Shown: one piece after another, positions 1 to 11,821 of the stretch
How positions within the stretch are numbered: position 1 is the first letter of the stretch
How the letters are laid out: each line of letters starts with the position of its first letter
NCBI RefSeq assembly: GCF_901000735.1
Contig: NC_081550.1
Location: 9,504,716 to 9,568,715, forward strand
Origin: Corylus avellana
Taxonomy: Eukaryota > Streptophyta > Magnoliopsida > Fagales > Betulaceae
DNA length: 64,000 nucleotides
Reading direction: 5' to 3'
Program-made: the position numbers and the translations under genes
Notes under the pieces: model-generated
The model's database searches: none
What the model was told of the DNA's origin: nothing
Seen by the model: the letters and a program-made list of their open reading frames with translations, nothing else

Positions 1-579
1 TAGTCCATACCTAGGGAAGACGGACCGTACCGCATCTAGATGTTAGGTAAATGGTCCATGCCAACCGAAGATGGATTATACTTGTTTCTTAATTATGGTA
101 TTTTCTTTACTAGTCAAGTGAGACGAGCCCTATATCATGTATAATATGAATTTTCTTTGTTAATTTACGATTGACCATTATTATGCGGTTAGCGGTGAAA
201 TCAACCTCCTATTATTTCTCCCATTACTATTTATCTTTACTTTTACTTTACTTTTAGAATACAAAAACAAAACAATCGTCTTTTGAATTGAGTTGTATTT
301 GATCTTGACAAGCTTGATAACAACATCTGCGCAGTCCTTGAGGTTTGACACCCTCAATATAGCCCTATCCCACAAGAATTCGTTCTATTGCGAGTGGTTA
401 TTTTTATTATTGATATTTTTGCACACAAAAAGACCACATCAGTGACATCGATCAATGCTAGTTTCATCAATCTATCGATGGTGACATTGATTTTTCCAAT
501 ACACAAAATATTCTAGAGAAATTATTAGGATTCAAAACTAATAATATGGTTTTAATTTATATTTACCCAATGAAATATT
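1..579. other. AT-rich intergenic sequence, nothing recognised
   Basis: No reading frame with a family resemblance, RNA gene or element boundary is visible. A short open frame on the minus strand (181-375) has no recognisable domain and is taken as chance. The last 8 bases (572-579, gaaatatt) are the left target-site duplication of the next element. Confidence 0.5.
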
Positions 580-1821
580 TAGGGGTGTCAATGCGGACAG
601 TTATTAACCGCCCGCTAACCGCTTAACCGCTATAACTACTAAACGCTTTTTATATATATTTTTATAATTATAATTATAATAATATTTATATATATATAAC
701 ATAATCAATTGATCATTAATGATTAAATCAAATTTTGTTTTAGATAATTAAATCACAATTTGAGTATTTATATATTATTACTATAATTTATATGATTATA
801 TCACATGATCAATTAATCATTAAATCATTTGATTATATAATAACAAATTATTCATATATACTCATAAGTCATAAGTATGTAAGTTCATACTAATACAACA
901 GTAAACAATTAAGTATCTAGAAACTTAATTCCAATGTATGTTATCAACTTATAAGTCCATATATGTTATAAATTATAATTATACATTATACATATATGCA
1001 ATTATGCATATTGAATAATATAAATGTATAAGATCAATACTTAATCATATGACTCAATGATAATTCAAATACTTTATTTAAGTTAATCATATTATTAATG
1101 TACAATGATAATGTAATTCATATAATATCAAGTTAAGTAATTGACATTGGATTAAACAATTTATTACTTATAACCACAATTAAAGTATTAATGTATTATC
1201 ATTATAATTTTAGTAATTTATATATTATCACTATAATTGATATGATTATATCACATGATGAATTGATCATTAAATCATATGATTATATAATAACAAATAA
1301 TACATATATAATATGACATAACTCATAAGTCATAAGTCTACAAGTTAATCATATGATTCATATTATTTATGTACAATGATAATCACAATTGAATTAAACA
1401 ATGTATTACTTATAACCACAATAGAATCTAAGCATTATTATTTATTAGATACTTTATACTTATAAAACATATATCACATTATCTCATTGTTAGATCTAAG
1501 ATAGTTTTATTATATTAATATGAATTGTGATTTATGAGATAATATCATCATATAATTTAAGTAGGAGTGTATGACTATTAGATCATTAGGAATTTCGGAC
1601 TTAGGAGTTTGAGCATTACCATAAAAAGTAAAAAAAAAACTTCAATTTTGAAAAAGCGGTTAGCGGGCGGTTACCTATTTTATTAACCGCTAATCGGCGG
1701 TTAGTAGCAAACTGCTAACCGCCTAGCAGTTAGCGATTACGATTAGTAAAATCTAACAATCGTTAAGGCGGTTACGGTTAGCGATTTTTGCCAGTTAACC
1801 GTAACCGTATTGACACCCATA
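580..1821. mobile_element. Non-autonomous hAT-like DNA transposon, 1.24 kb
   Basis: The left end reads TAGGGGTGTCAAT and the right end ATTGACACCCATA, near-perfect terminal inverted repeats. The flanking 8-bp direct repeat GAAATATT (572-579 and 1822-1829) is perfect, as expected for hAT insertions. Both subterminal regions are packed with CGGTTA and CGGTTAGCGG motifs in both orientations (about 600-640 and 1655-1805), plausible transposase-binding arrays. The core is very AT-rich and has no transposase frame, so mobilisation would have to be in trans. The core shares long stretches with the element at 16066-17110, so the two are relatives with somewhat different tips. Confidence 0.82.
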
Positions 1822-1949
1822 GAAATATTCAATTATCAAAATCTAGGCGGTTAGCGGTTACGGTTAGTGATCTAATAATCGTTAAGGCGGTTAAGGTTAG
1901 CAGTTTTTGCCAGTAACCATTAACCGTAACCGTATTGACACCCTTACAA
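1822..1949. repeat. Tandem re-duplication of the hAT-like element's right end plus flank
   Basis: Just after the element, the last ~110 bp of its right subterminal region recur with changes (gttaaggcggttaagg ... ccgtattgacaccc), followed again by a diverged copy of the flank (aaatattcaattatcaaaat). The TIR plus flanking DNA is therefore present twice in tandem. This suggests replication slippage or unequal exchange after insertion, or an abortive excision and repair event. Confidence 0.7.
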
Positions 1950-2600
1950 ATATTCAATTATCAAAATTATAAAATTGCATCTTCATGCACATTGAAAAAT
2001 ATTTAAATATTTACTATTGTGGGGCGTTACAATTGTGATTTCACATATTAAAAATATAATTTTAAATCAAATAAAAAAATATATAATAAAATTAAAATCG
2101 TACTTTTTAAAATCAGCATTGATAACCTCGTTTGGTTTCAAATGTAATTATGTAAAGATGCAAAGCAGCTGCATGCTTCTTTCGTTAGCATTAAAGTTGT
2201 GTGCATGCTTTTGTGAGGTGTGAGGTGATAACTGAATTTGGTCGTCTTACGTAGTTCTGTTTATATATATATATAAAACTCATTAATTTAATAATCTTCT
2301 TAATTTTAAAATTTAATTATCCGAAAAAATATAACTGAAATATATAACCGAATGAAACAAATTTGGAAAAACTGTTGAAATTCTTAAGACCTATCTTCAC
2401 ATTAAAAAAAAAAAAAGAAAAAAAGAAAAAAAGAAAAAAAGATAGGGTCTGGTACCAATACACTACAATGTATGGGGCCCACAGTTCTGACGGGACTTCA
2501 TTGTAATCTGATAAAGCGAAATGTGTTAGTTCTGAAGGGACATCAACCGTCTGATCTAAATTTAACGGTGAAGATTACGCGCGTCTACTTATGTCATCTG
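1950..2600. other. FRS3 upstream region
   Basis: AT-rich DNA with no element or gene recognised. A purine tract of A and AAAG repeats lies at about 2403-2443. The region should contain the FRS3 promoter, but no TATA box or other core element can be assigned with confidence. Confidence 0.35.
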
Positions 2601-3540
2601 AAACCTATGCGGCACGCACTCCCTCTCTCTTTCTCCGTCTCTCTCCGTCTCTGCAATCGCCCGGTGGTGGAGAAACCCTAAACACACCACGAAACGCGGT
2701 CGTTTCGGACTTTCCTCTTCAGGTAACATTTCTGTGACACAATCTCTTTTACTGTGTTTCCTTTCCTACGCTGAAACCCTCTGTATAGTTTAAACCCTAG
2801 GGTTTCTCCAACTCTCTCTTTCTCTTCTTCCTCTTTGCCCCCTTTATATCATAAATATGTATGTGTATGTAACTATGGTGACCCATGATTTTTGATGAAA
2901 GGGTTGGTTTTGTGAAAGTAGAATCAAATGAGTTCAGTTCCATGCTAATATTGATTGCTAGTGTTTCATTGGTACTGGGTGATCGGAATTTGATTATTTT
3001 GAATTTTTATTTGCAATTCAAAGGGTATGGCTTCTAGTTTCCTAAATTGAAGTCCTTGGCTTTTGTGTTTATGTGCGTGCGGGCGTTTATGTTTGCTTAT
3101 GTATATGTATATGTGAGTTGTGTCAGAGTTGGAAACTTCAAATATGAGAAAAAGAGCTGTTTATGAAAATTGAGAGCCATTGTGTTTGGTTTTCCAGTTT
3201 TGTAACATTTTCATCTGAACCAGCTTGCGTTGTTGTCTAAAGATTAGTTTAGTGAGTAAATATTGATATGGATTCTTCCAAAGAATTGGGTATGGCATTT
3301 CTTTGATGATTAATGTTAAAAACTACATTTTTATCTCATAACTATCCCACAATGTTGATGTGGCAGTTCCATCCAACCACTAGATCATTCATTGTTAAAA
3401 ATAAAAAAAATAAAAAAAATTCAAGGGTTGGTTGGGATTGCTACATCAACATTGTGGGGGGAAAAATGTGGCTTCTAGCATTACTCTTCTTTCATAGGTT
3501 AAGGGTGGCATGCCATATAAAGATTCTTGATTTTCAGTTA

Positions 3541-3579
<39 letters not shown>

Positions 3580-3805
3580 TGCAATTTCTTGGCAATCAAA
3601 TGGAGGTTGGTATCTTAGTTTTGGATTTTTCGGTGAATTTTTCTTTTGGGTCTTTTTTGTATTGTTAAATAGTGAATCAATTTGTATGGTTGGATATTTA
3701 GTGCAGAATGTGTTTGCTTTGGTGCTGAAAGTATGTGGCGCATATCTACGGAATTTTTCTGTGAATTAGACACTCAATAACTCAGTGTTGTTACGGTAGC
3801 TTAGT
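2601..3805 (+). promoter_or_regulatory. FRS3: Putative FRS3 5' leader exon and leader intron
   Basis: A CT-rich stretch (ctctctctttctccgtctc, about 2620-2660) is followed by gagaaaccctaaac (a telo-box-like AAACCCTA) and then cag/gtaac at 2720-2726, a good splice donor. This is typical of a plant TSS and untranslated first exon. Candidate acceptors before the start codon are gtgcag at 3701-3706 and a weaker tag at 3792-3794. The presumed intron carries a 33-base T run (3543-3575) and a small foldback (3346-3459). The leader is inferred; cDNA is needed to fix the TSS and acceptor. Confidence 0.45.
3346..3459. repeat. Short imperfect foldback (MITE-like) in FRS3 leader intron
   Basis: Two arms of about 34 bases, cccacaatgttgatgtggca... 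at 3346-3379 and the inverted copy ending tgctacatcaacattgtggg at 3426-3459, flank an A-rich spacer. They pair over most of their length with a few mismatches. No clean TSD could be assigned, so the superfamily is open. Confidence 0.6.
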
Positions 3806-6800
3806 ATGGATGTTCATGTGATTGATGTGGAAGAAGGGATGGGTCATCGGGGTGCAGCAGATGATGGAAATGCTGAGCTCAATGAAGGTGAAGTAAATGC
3901 TGCTGATAATTCCACAGCTCATGATGAGGATGGGATTGACGAGCCGTATGTGGGTATGGAATTTGATTCTGAAGAATCTGCTAAGAGTTTCTATGATGAG
4001 TATGCAAGACGGTTGGGTTTTAGCTCCAAAGCTGGCCAGTCTAATCGCTCTCAATCTGATGGGGCAATCATTACTAGAGACTTTGTATGTGGCAGAGAAG
4101 GGTTGAAAAGAAGGCATGCTGATAGCTGTGATGCAATGCTCAGGATAGAGTTAAAAGGTCAAGACAAATGGTTTGTAACAAAATTTATAAAGGAGCATAG
4201 CCATTCCATGGTGAGTCCAAGTAAAGTGCATTACCTTCGGCCTCGTAGACATTTTGCCGGTGCTTCGAAGACCATGGCTGAAACTTACCAAGGGGTGGGA
4301 ATTGTTCCGAGTGGTGTTATGTATGTCTCCATGGATGGAAACCATGTCCCTGGAGAGGCAAATCGCGGAGTTAAGAAAACACCTCCTGCAGAATCAAATC
4401 GCCCTGGTAAAAACACTGGGGCAATGAATTATGTTGTTAGGCCTTCTAATCGAAAGAGGACACTTGGGAGGGATGCTCAGAATTTGCTGGAATATTTCAA
4501 GAAAATGCAGGCTGAGAATCCTGGATTCTTCTATGCAATACAACTTGATGATGATAACCGTATGGCTAATGTATTTTGGGCAGATGCAAGGTCAAGGACA
4601 GCTTACAGTCATTTTGGTGATGCAGTAACACTGGACACCATGTACAGAGTAAATCAGTATAGAGTGCCATTCGCTCCATTTACTGGGGTGAACCATCATG
4701 GTCAGACAGTTTTGTTTGGTTGTGCATTACTCTTAGATGATTCAGAGGCCTCTTTTGTCTGGCTTTTTAAGACGTTTCTTACGGCAATGAATGATCGTCC
4801 TCCTGTCTCTATAATCACTGATCAAGACAGAGCAATACAGACTGCTGTCTCTCAGGTGTTTCCAGAAGCCCGCCACTGTATTAGTAAGTGGCATGTCTTG
4901 AGAGAAGGCCAGGAAAAGCTGGCTCATGTATGTCACGTACATCCTAATTTTCAGGTGGAACTGTATAACTGTATCAACTTGACTGAAACTATTGAGGAGT
5001 TTGAATTATCTTGGAATTCAGTCCTTGATAAATATGATCTCAGGAGAAACGATTGGCTTCAATCATTATATAATGCCCGTGCTCAATGGGTCCCCGTATA
5101 TTTTCGGGATTCCTTTTTTGCTGTTCTATCTCCTAATCAAGGATTTGATGGTTCATTTTTTGATGGTTATGTGAATCAACAGACCACTTTGCCTATGTTC
5201 TTTAGGCAATATGAAAGAGCTTTAGAGAGCTCATTTGAAAAGGAAATAGAAGCAGATTTTGATACAATTTGCACCACACCAGTACTGAGGACACCATCAC
5301 CAATGGAAAAACAGGCAGCAAATCTTTATACAAGGAAAATATTTGCGAAATTTCAGGAAGAGCTAGTTGAAACGTTTGTGTATACAGCAAATAGAATTGA
5401 AGGTGATGGAGCTATTAGCACATTCAGGGTTGCAAAGTTTGAGGATGATCAAAAGGCATATATTGTCACATTAAACTATCCTGAGATGAAAGCTAGCTGC
5501 AGTTGTCAAATGTTTGAGTATTCTGGAATTCTTTGTAGACATGTTTTGACTGTCTTCACTGTGACAAATGTGCTTACATTGCCATCCCATTACATATTGT
5601 CCCGTTGGACTAGAAACGCGAAGAGTGGAGTTGGATTAGATGAACATGGTGGTGAATTACATGGCCAAGAGTCTCTGACATTGCGGTACAACAATCTATG
5701 TCGGGAAGCCATAAAGTATGCTGAAGGAGGGTCTATAGCTGTAGAAGCTTATAATGTGGCAATGGGTGCTCTTAAAGAAGGTGTGAAGAAGGTTGCTTTG
5801 GTGAAGAAAAATGTTGCCAAAGTTGCACCTCCTAGCTCTCAGGTTAGTGGGGTCGGCTATGATGACAGGAAGACCTCTGCATCGGCTTCAGATATGACCC
5901 CACTGTTGTGGCCACGACAAGATGAGGTGACACGACGATTTAATCTAAATGATACTGGTGCTCCTGCTCAATCTGTTGCTGATTTGAATTTGCCTCGCAT
6001 GGCTCCTGTCTCTCTTCACCGAGATGATGGTCCTCCTGAAAACATGGTATGAAGGAAAATGATTTTTTTTTTTGTTAGTTTCATATATTCATTATTTATG
6101 TTTTTTTTCCCTCTTTTTCACTTGTGAGTTTCATTGTTTTACACATCTGTCTGTTTTGAGCATGATAGCATGAGACTGATCTGGCCCTTGTTTGGCCCTT
6201 TTGCATAGGTTGTTCTTCCTTGTCTAAAGTCAATGACTTGGGTTATGGAGAATAAGAATTCAGTGCCTGGGAACAGAGTAGCTGTGATTAATCTGAAGGT
6301 ATGTAGATGAAGTGAAAGCATAAAAAAACTGGGAACTTTTGTATCATCTAATTGCGCAAGTTGGAAGTGTTTCATCCGATAACTGCCTGCTGGGAGATTA
6401 CAGCTTAAATAGATGGATCATTTTTAAAATTTATTAAATTAATTGTATTTGATTTTGACCAGTAGCGATGCATGAGTTGCATAGTTTCTCTTATTTTCCT
6501 TAAATTTAAAATTAACTGATCAGGAGCTTTATAATATCATATATTTCACTCTTAACCACTGCAGTTGCAAGATTATAGCAGAACCCCTTCAGCAGAATCA
6601 GAGGTTAAGTTTCAGCTCTCAAGGGTATCACTTGAACCTATGTTGAGGTCTATGGCCTACATCAGCGAACAGCTATCAACACCGGCCAATAAGGTTGCTG
6701 TTATAAACTTGAAGGTATGTGAATTCAAATTCTAGGCCTATGTCGCATAAATATGTCCCATTTGTTTTGTGAACCCCTTTGCTGGATCATTATGTTAAAC

Positions 6801-9800
6801 TTTATTACTAAAAGTTTGTTTTAGCTGTGGTATACTTGTCTTAGGTCCACACATGGAAACACCACCCCCATGTCTCTATGCAAATGCGAGTAGTACATGC
6901 AAGTTTGACTGTGATGTTAGATCATAGATCTGGTTTGGTTTTATTTTAACTTCTATCTTTGTGGCAAGCTCACCATATGTACATATTTCTGCAAGGGAAG
7001 TGACCCTGATAGGTTATCATGAAGTTTGAACTTTTAAGTTGGGAGGAGTGGTTTTTGACCTTATAATTGGGTTTCATCTCTCTCTCTCTCTCTCTCTCTC
7101 CCCTTCGAGGGGAGGTCAATGTAGTATACCTTATAGAAAGGAGGAGGTAGCAAGTGTTGCTGATTGGATTGATGTATAAAAAATGTGATAAAATTTCTCA
7201 GGGAGGTCGATGTAGTTTGCCTTATAGCATGAAGGAGATAGCAAGTCTTGTTGATTGGATAGTTTACCTATGGCTATTGTTGAGAATGTGGATGGGTTAG
7301 TTGGCATTTTGGGTTGCAGGGTTTCTTCCTTGCCTTTGAAATATCTTGGTCGTCTATTGGGGGCTTCCCTTAAGGCCAAGTCTATTTAGAATGGAGTTAC
7401 TGAAAAGATACAACATCGTTTGGCTAGTTGGAAAATGATGTACGTGTTTAAGGATGGTAGGGCTACCCTTATATAGAGCGCACACTCCAATTTTCCGACA
7501 TATTTCTTGTCCCTCTTCCCTCTCCTTGTGGGTGTTGCAAATCGCATAAAGAAGCTTAATCATGATTTCTTATAGGATGGGATTAGTGAAAGGGTTCAAA
7601 TTTCACTTAGTTAGCTGGTCCAAGGTCTACTCTCTGATCTCCGATGAGGGTTGGGCATTCGGAACTTGTTGAAGTTCAACCATGCTCTTTTGGAAAAAAT
7701 GGCTTTGGCGTTATGTGTATGAGAGAAAGGCGTGGTGGACTCTAAATTTGGCAACTCGTGGAGTTGGTGGTCTTCTAATGAGCCTATTGGTTCGTGTGGG
7801 GTGGGGATTTGGAAGAATATCAGGAGGGGTTGGGGGATATTTTCAAGTCATAATAGGTCTGAGTTGAAGGTGGGGGATGACGCCAATGTTAGATTCTAGC
7901 ATGATATGTGGTGTGGAGACAAGGCCCCAAAAGAAACCTTTCAAGATTTATATGGCATTGCCTATGTACAAAATGCTTAAGTAGCGGCTCACTTGGAGTT
8001 TTTTGGTGACTCAACTCAGTGGAACGTAAGATTTGTTAGAGCAGCTCATGATTAGGAGATGTACGTCTTTGTTTCGTTCTTCAATTTGTTGTACTTAGTA
8101 AGAATGAGACAAGATGGTGAAAACAAGCTTTGTTGCTCCCCTCCAGAAAAGGGTTGTTCGTTGTTATCTCCTTTTATAGTGTCCTTGCATGTAACGTTGG
8201 CACTCCTTTTTCTTGGAAGAGTATTTGGAGGACTAAGGTTCCCTTGAGGACGGCCTTTTTTGCCTGGTCGTTGGTCCTAGGAAGATCCTTACTATGGACA
8301 ATCTTAGGAAGCAACATTTCATATTGATTGATAGGTGTTGTATGTGCAAGAGGAATGGGGAGTCCGTGGACCATCATCTCCTCCATTGTAAGGTCGCTTG
8401 CGCCTTAAGAAATGCCTTTTCCAGTTGGGCTGTCTTGGGTGATGCCTAGTGGTGTAGCTAACTTGTTTGCTTGTTGTTGTACTGGTGGTAGAACTCGAAG
8501 TGATGCTGTGTGGAATAATGGTGCCTTCTTGCCTCTTGTGATGTCTTTGAAGGAAAAGAAATGACATAAATTTTGAGAACCGCGAGATGTTGTTGGCGGA
8601 GCTTGAGTCCTTTTTATTTTTTACTCTATATACTTGGACAGCTGCCGTTTGTAGCTCCCTAGGAGCTTAGTTTTCATAATTTTCTTGTTCTTTAATCTAT
8701 TCCTAGTTAGGTGTTTCTTTTGTATACTTTCTGTGTATCTGAGTAGTGCTTTTCGGTTTTAAAATAAAAAATTCATGTCTAAGATGTTTTCTCCTTGAGT
8801 AGCTTCGGAGTTGATCTTCCTCAGAAGCAACATATATGTGGTAATTGTATTATATTTGCTCATGGCTAAGATGGGTCAATTGGACGGATAAACTGGGGTG
8901 CATTCCTTAATATTGTTATTATTTTGTTTGTTTTGTGTGTTGTTTTTTTTTGGGGGGTGGGGGGTGGGAAAGGAAGGGTGAGGTCATGAGCTAGGTATCA
9001 ACGATTTTATAGCATGTAAGTTAAACGAGCTCCATCTCAAATGTCATTTCCTCTTTTTATTGGAATGGGATGAAGGGTGAGGTCATGGGTTCATGAATTA
9101 CTGGATGTATGTGTATAACTTACCAATAAAAAAAAAAAGGAAAAAAGATTTTTAATCTTTTTCTTCACCAAAGATATGATTTTCATTGAAATGAACGTGT
9201 GAGTGCATTCTTCTATAATTTTCCCTTCACGCACTCAAAAATCCCAAAAAAGGAACACTGTTCAGTTATGATTTGGGTTTGGGTGGTAATCCATTGATCT
9301 GGAATGGTTTTGCTGCCATATTTTGCATATGCAGTTTACTTATTAAATTGTTCAATTAGTGAATATGTTCTCTTCTTCCCACAATTCCAGCTTCAAGATA
9401 CTGAGACAACTTCAGGAGAATCAGAGGTTAAATTTCAGGTGTCCAGGGATACTTTAGGTGCCATGCTGAGATCAATGGCTTATATACGCGAGCAGCTTTC
9501 AAATCCTGTAAGCATTCTTTACCGAATCACCTAGGAATCTTTCTTTAATTGCATTATATTCCCTATAATACGACTGTTGGAATTTTATCTTGCAAAATAT
9601 ATCTTCACTAAACATCATTTACCAATAAACCTGATATATGATTAGTCTTTCATTGTGCAAAATGAAGCTTAATTAGGAAACCCAAGATAAATATCTTAGG
9701 GTAAGCTATTCACATGGGATAAAACCACACATTACTTATTCTTTCTGTGTTTGGATTAGTCTTACCCCTTCCCCTCACTCGATTAACATTTCTCTTGGAT

Positions 9801-11174
9801 TGTGAAACTTTTTTGATATTGTACAAATGTGCATTATGCTAAACAATCATGTAATACAGAAGTTAACATTTTGAAACTTATCTTCTTTACTCCTCAAGTT
9901 TTTGCCAGGAAAAGAGTGGGTGGCTGTGTGTGTGTGTGTGTGTGGGGGCAAATAATATAGAAAGAGACAAAAGTAAGAGGAGGATGAAGATGGTGGAAAG
10001 AGAAGGATGAGGGGGAGAAAAGAAGGTTTTTGTGAGGAGCCACAGCAAGAAGTCTGAAGAAGTGATTTGATGTTAAAATTTTTACACAGAAATAGAGAAA
10101 AAAATAGAAAGAGAAGGACGAGGGGGAGAAAGAAGGTCTGATGAGGAACACAGCAAATAAGGCAGAGGAAGCAGTTGATTCTTCTTTCTTTCTTTCATCT
10201 TTGTTAATATGGAAATGATATCCCATTGATACTATACCCTACCCGGTGTGGGAGTATCCATTACATGCGGAGTATACTTTTTTCCATTGACTTTCAATTA
10301 CTAAACCTGTCTTTTATTACTGTGACTATAAAATTCTTACTGGATAGATTTCTAGTATAATAATAATAATTATTGTCTTCATTCATTTGCTCTCTCCTCT
10401 CTCCATCTTCATCATTTATCTTTCATCCTATCTAGCCACTTTGGTCGTTAAATCATGAACTAACGTCACTGTCTCTCCCCGTTTAGCTTCTCTGGACCAT
10501 AAAAAGGTTGCTTTTCAACTTCTTGATCTCGCAATCTGCCATAGCCTATATATAGCTTATAGTAAATTGGCAGTTTATTTAATAAGTGAGGCTTTCTCAA
10601 AGCACTTGTCTTTCAAGCAGCATTCCCTTTATGAATGTAGTACATAGGGACTCCCAAGTGAAGTAAATAAAATGGGAGACATGACAAAGGCGGAGCCAAG
10701 ATTTTGGTTCACAGGGGGCAAGTTTTCTTTTATTATTAAACCCCTTTTTTTTTTTTTTTTTCTCAATCCTTAGCCCTCTCATTGGAAAATTCTAAGAAGG
10801 AATTTTTTGTTTTAATGTGTTACTTATTCTTTTGGCTACAAGGAAATGAGTGTCTTCTATTAGACTAACTAAGGTTCTCGTTTTATAATTTTGTTGTAAG
10901 ATCTAAAATTCGTTTCTTTCTCTCTCTTTTTTTTTTTTTTTTTTTGCTGAAATCGATTCTGTTGTTTTTATGTTTGTATGCTCTTGCATTGTGAAGGATC
11001 TTTTGCTTGAATTTGAATAAATAATTGGCAGTAGCTGGACTGAAGCATTTGAAGTGTATGGTGGTGTCACATTAAAGTATATGGTGAAAATTTGATTTTG
11101 TTGTTTTAATCATGAGACTTGTTTGGCAGGCCGAGACCCACTCAGAGCCTCAATCCAAAAAGCAAAGGAAGTAA
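3806..11174 (+). CDS. FRS3: FAR1-RELATED SEQUENCE 3-like protein (five coding exons)
   Basis: Member of the FHY3/FAR1 family, nuclear transcription regulators descended from a Mutator-like transposase. Coding exons are 3806-6046, 6209-6298, 6565-6714, 9391-9507 and 11130-11174, all with GT/AG borders in phase, giving about 880 aa (Arabidopsis FRS3, as remembered, about 851). Residues ~50-150 form the FAR1 DNA-binding domain ([26 protein letters not shown]). Residues ~265-370 are the MULE transposase-derived core with D277 (VTLDT) and D339/D341 (ITDQDRA). The SWIM zinc finger has C565, C567, C577 and H579. The C-terminus has two ~38-aa repeats and ends in a basic KKQRK tail, a likely nuclear signal. 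The ATG at 3806 is the first in a long uninterrupted frame. The third intron is 2.7 kb because of a LINE. Nothing indicates a pseudogene. Confidence 0.93.
6209..6298 (+). CDS. FRS3: FRS3 coding exon 2
   Basis: The acceptor gcatag precedes 6209 and the donor gtatgt follows 6298. It encodes 30 residues, starting [11 protein letters not shown] and ending VAVINLK, directly in phase with exon 1, which ends ...PENM. Keeping the frame open past 6046 instead would add one Val and stop, so splicing is needed to reach the conserved C-terminus. Confidence 0.9.
6565..6714 (+). CDS. FRS3: FRS3 coding exon 3 (first C-terminal repeat)
   Basis: The acceptor actgcag ends at 6564 and the donor gtatgt starts at 6715. 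It encodes 50 residues containing [22 protein letters not shown] and a second VAVINLK. Sequence and phase match exon 4, pointing to an old internal exon duplication. Confidence 0.9.
7109..7262. repeat. Local direct duplication, about 65-bp unit
   Basis: The stretch 7110-7172 (ggtcaatgtagtatacctta... tgctgattggat) recurs with changes at about 7203-7260 (ggtcgatgtagtttgcctta... ttgttgattggat). It lies at the upstream edge of the LINE remnant and may be part of it. Confidence 0.55.
7258..8790 (+). mobile_element. Decayed LINE, 3' half (RT tail and zf-RVT)
   Basis: Frames broken by stops still spell the region C-terminal to the reverse transcriptase core of plant L1 LINEs: [31 protein letters not shown], and [15 protein letters not shown], then a zf-RVT-like [18 protein letters not shown] (about 8336-8390). 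The 3' end near 8700-8770 retains a degraded copy of the LINE tail. It lies in the sense direction of FRS3 intron 3. No start or full RT is present, so it is a 5'-truncated, dead insertion. Confidence 0.8.
9391..9507 (+). CDS. FRS3: FRS3 coding exon 4 (second C-terminal repeat)
   Basis: Begins [19 protein letters not shown] and ends REQLSNP at the donor gtaagc (9508). It is 39 residues long and is almost the same as I recall for Arabidopsis FRS3, supporting the assignment. Confidence 0.9.
9508..11129 (+). other. FRS3: FRS3 fourth intron
   Basis: 1.6-kb intron with a GT microsatellite (about 9926-9944), GA-rich tracts, T runs (about 10747-10761 and 10929-10945) and a fragment of a hAT terminus at about 10690-10760. 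The acceptor is tttggcag (11122-11129). The intron recurs in contig B at +11809, where the GT run is replaced by gtgtgtgtggcttggatacc. Confidence 0.75.
10690..10761 (+). mobile_element. hAT terminal fragment
   Basis: ggcggagccaagattttggt followed by tcacagggggcaag aligns with the end of the hAT remnant at 17378 (gccggagccagggttttggt, tcaagggagtcaac). Only the tip is left, next to a T run. Confidence 0.45.
11130..11174 (+). CDS. FRS3: FRS3 coding exon 5 (C-terminus and stop)
   Basis: Encodes [14 protein letters not shown] and the stop codon TAA (11172-11174). The basic KKQRK tail is the same as I recall for the end of the Arabidopsis protein and is a candidate nuclear localisation signal. Confidence 0.88.
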   Translation, partial: AETHSEPQSKKQRK

Positions 11175-11790
11175 AGCATGGTAATTTGTGGACTTCAAAT
11201 TTCACGCCCAGATCCCCATGAATGGAAAAAGTAGGGTCTCTTTTCCGTTGGGATGTTTTCATTTTCTAATTATATGTTGGATAGCCTCTCTTTTCCCCTT
11301 CTCTGTAAGCTTGTCCAACATACTTGTACATGTAATGTATCAAACCTGTGAATTCAAGGCATCAAAGAGTCTTTGTTAGGTCTGATATGCTCCTTATTGT
11401 ATCTTTCCCCATTGATAGATGACACCATCTACTTAATATGCTTGTTCTAGATTGTCTCCCCGTTCTTTTTGATAGGTTCATTTTTCTTCCACAAGAATTG
11501 GTCAGTAAACTTTCAATTTGGACTGATTTAACTACTCAGAATTCTCGATACAAACAGGCTGCCGTTTAGTTTCTAGCTGCCCCTTCGTTTACCAGATTGT
11601 GGATTTCTTGCATGTCAATCAAAGGAACATACTTGGTTGGATTAACAATTGGGGAAAATATCAAAGAATTACCTTGTGCTTTTGCTGAATTTGATTTAAC
11701 AACCTCATGTAATTCTACTTTTGCAGTCAAATGCTTTGCCAAATTGGTAATATAATGCATGTGATATTACAATTATAACCATAAGATAAT

Positions 11791-11821
<31 letters not shown>

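Larger units (their letters stand above)
6715..9390 (+). other. FRS3: FRS3 third intron, expanded by a LINE
   Basis: 2.7-kb intron. It contains a CT microsatellite (about 7077-7100), a local direct duplication (7109-7262), a decayed LINE 3' half (about 7258-8790) and a G-rich run (about 8951-8970). The acceptor is attccag at 9384-9390. Contig B starts inside this intron (equivalent to 8140). Confidence 0.8.

Noticed and set aside
3806..6046. Active Mutator-like transposase gene
   Set aside because: The MULE domain is present, but the FAR1 and SWIM domains, introns, conserved C-terminus and lack of terminal repeats fit the domesticated FHY3/FAR1 family.
9894..10226. 110-codon minus-strand frame (also 21655-22035)
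   Set aside because: It lies in an FRS3 intron over GA-rich and GT repeats, giving a Ser/Phe/His-rich low-complexity translation.
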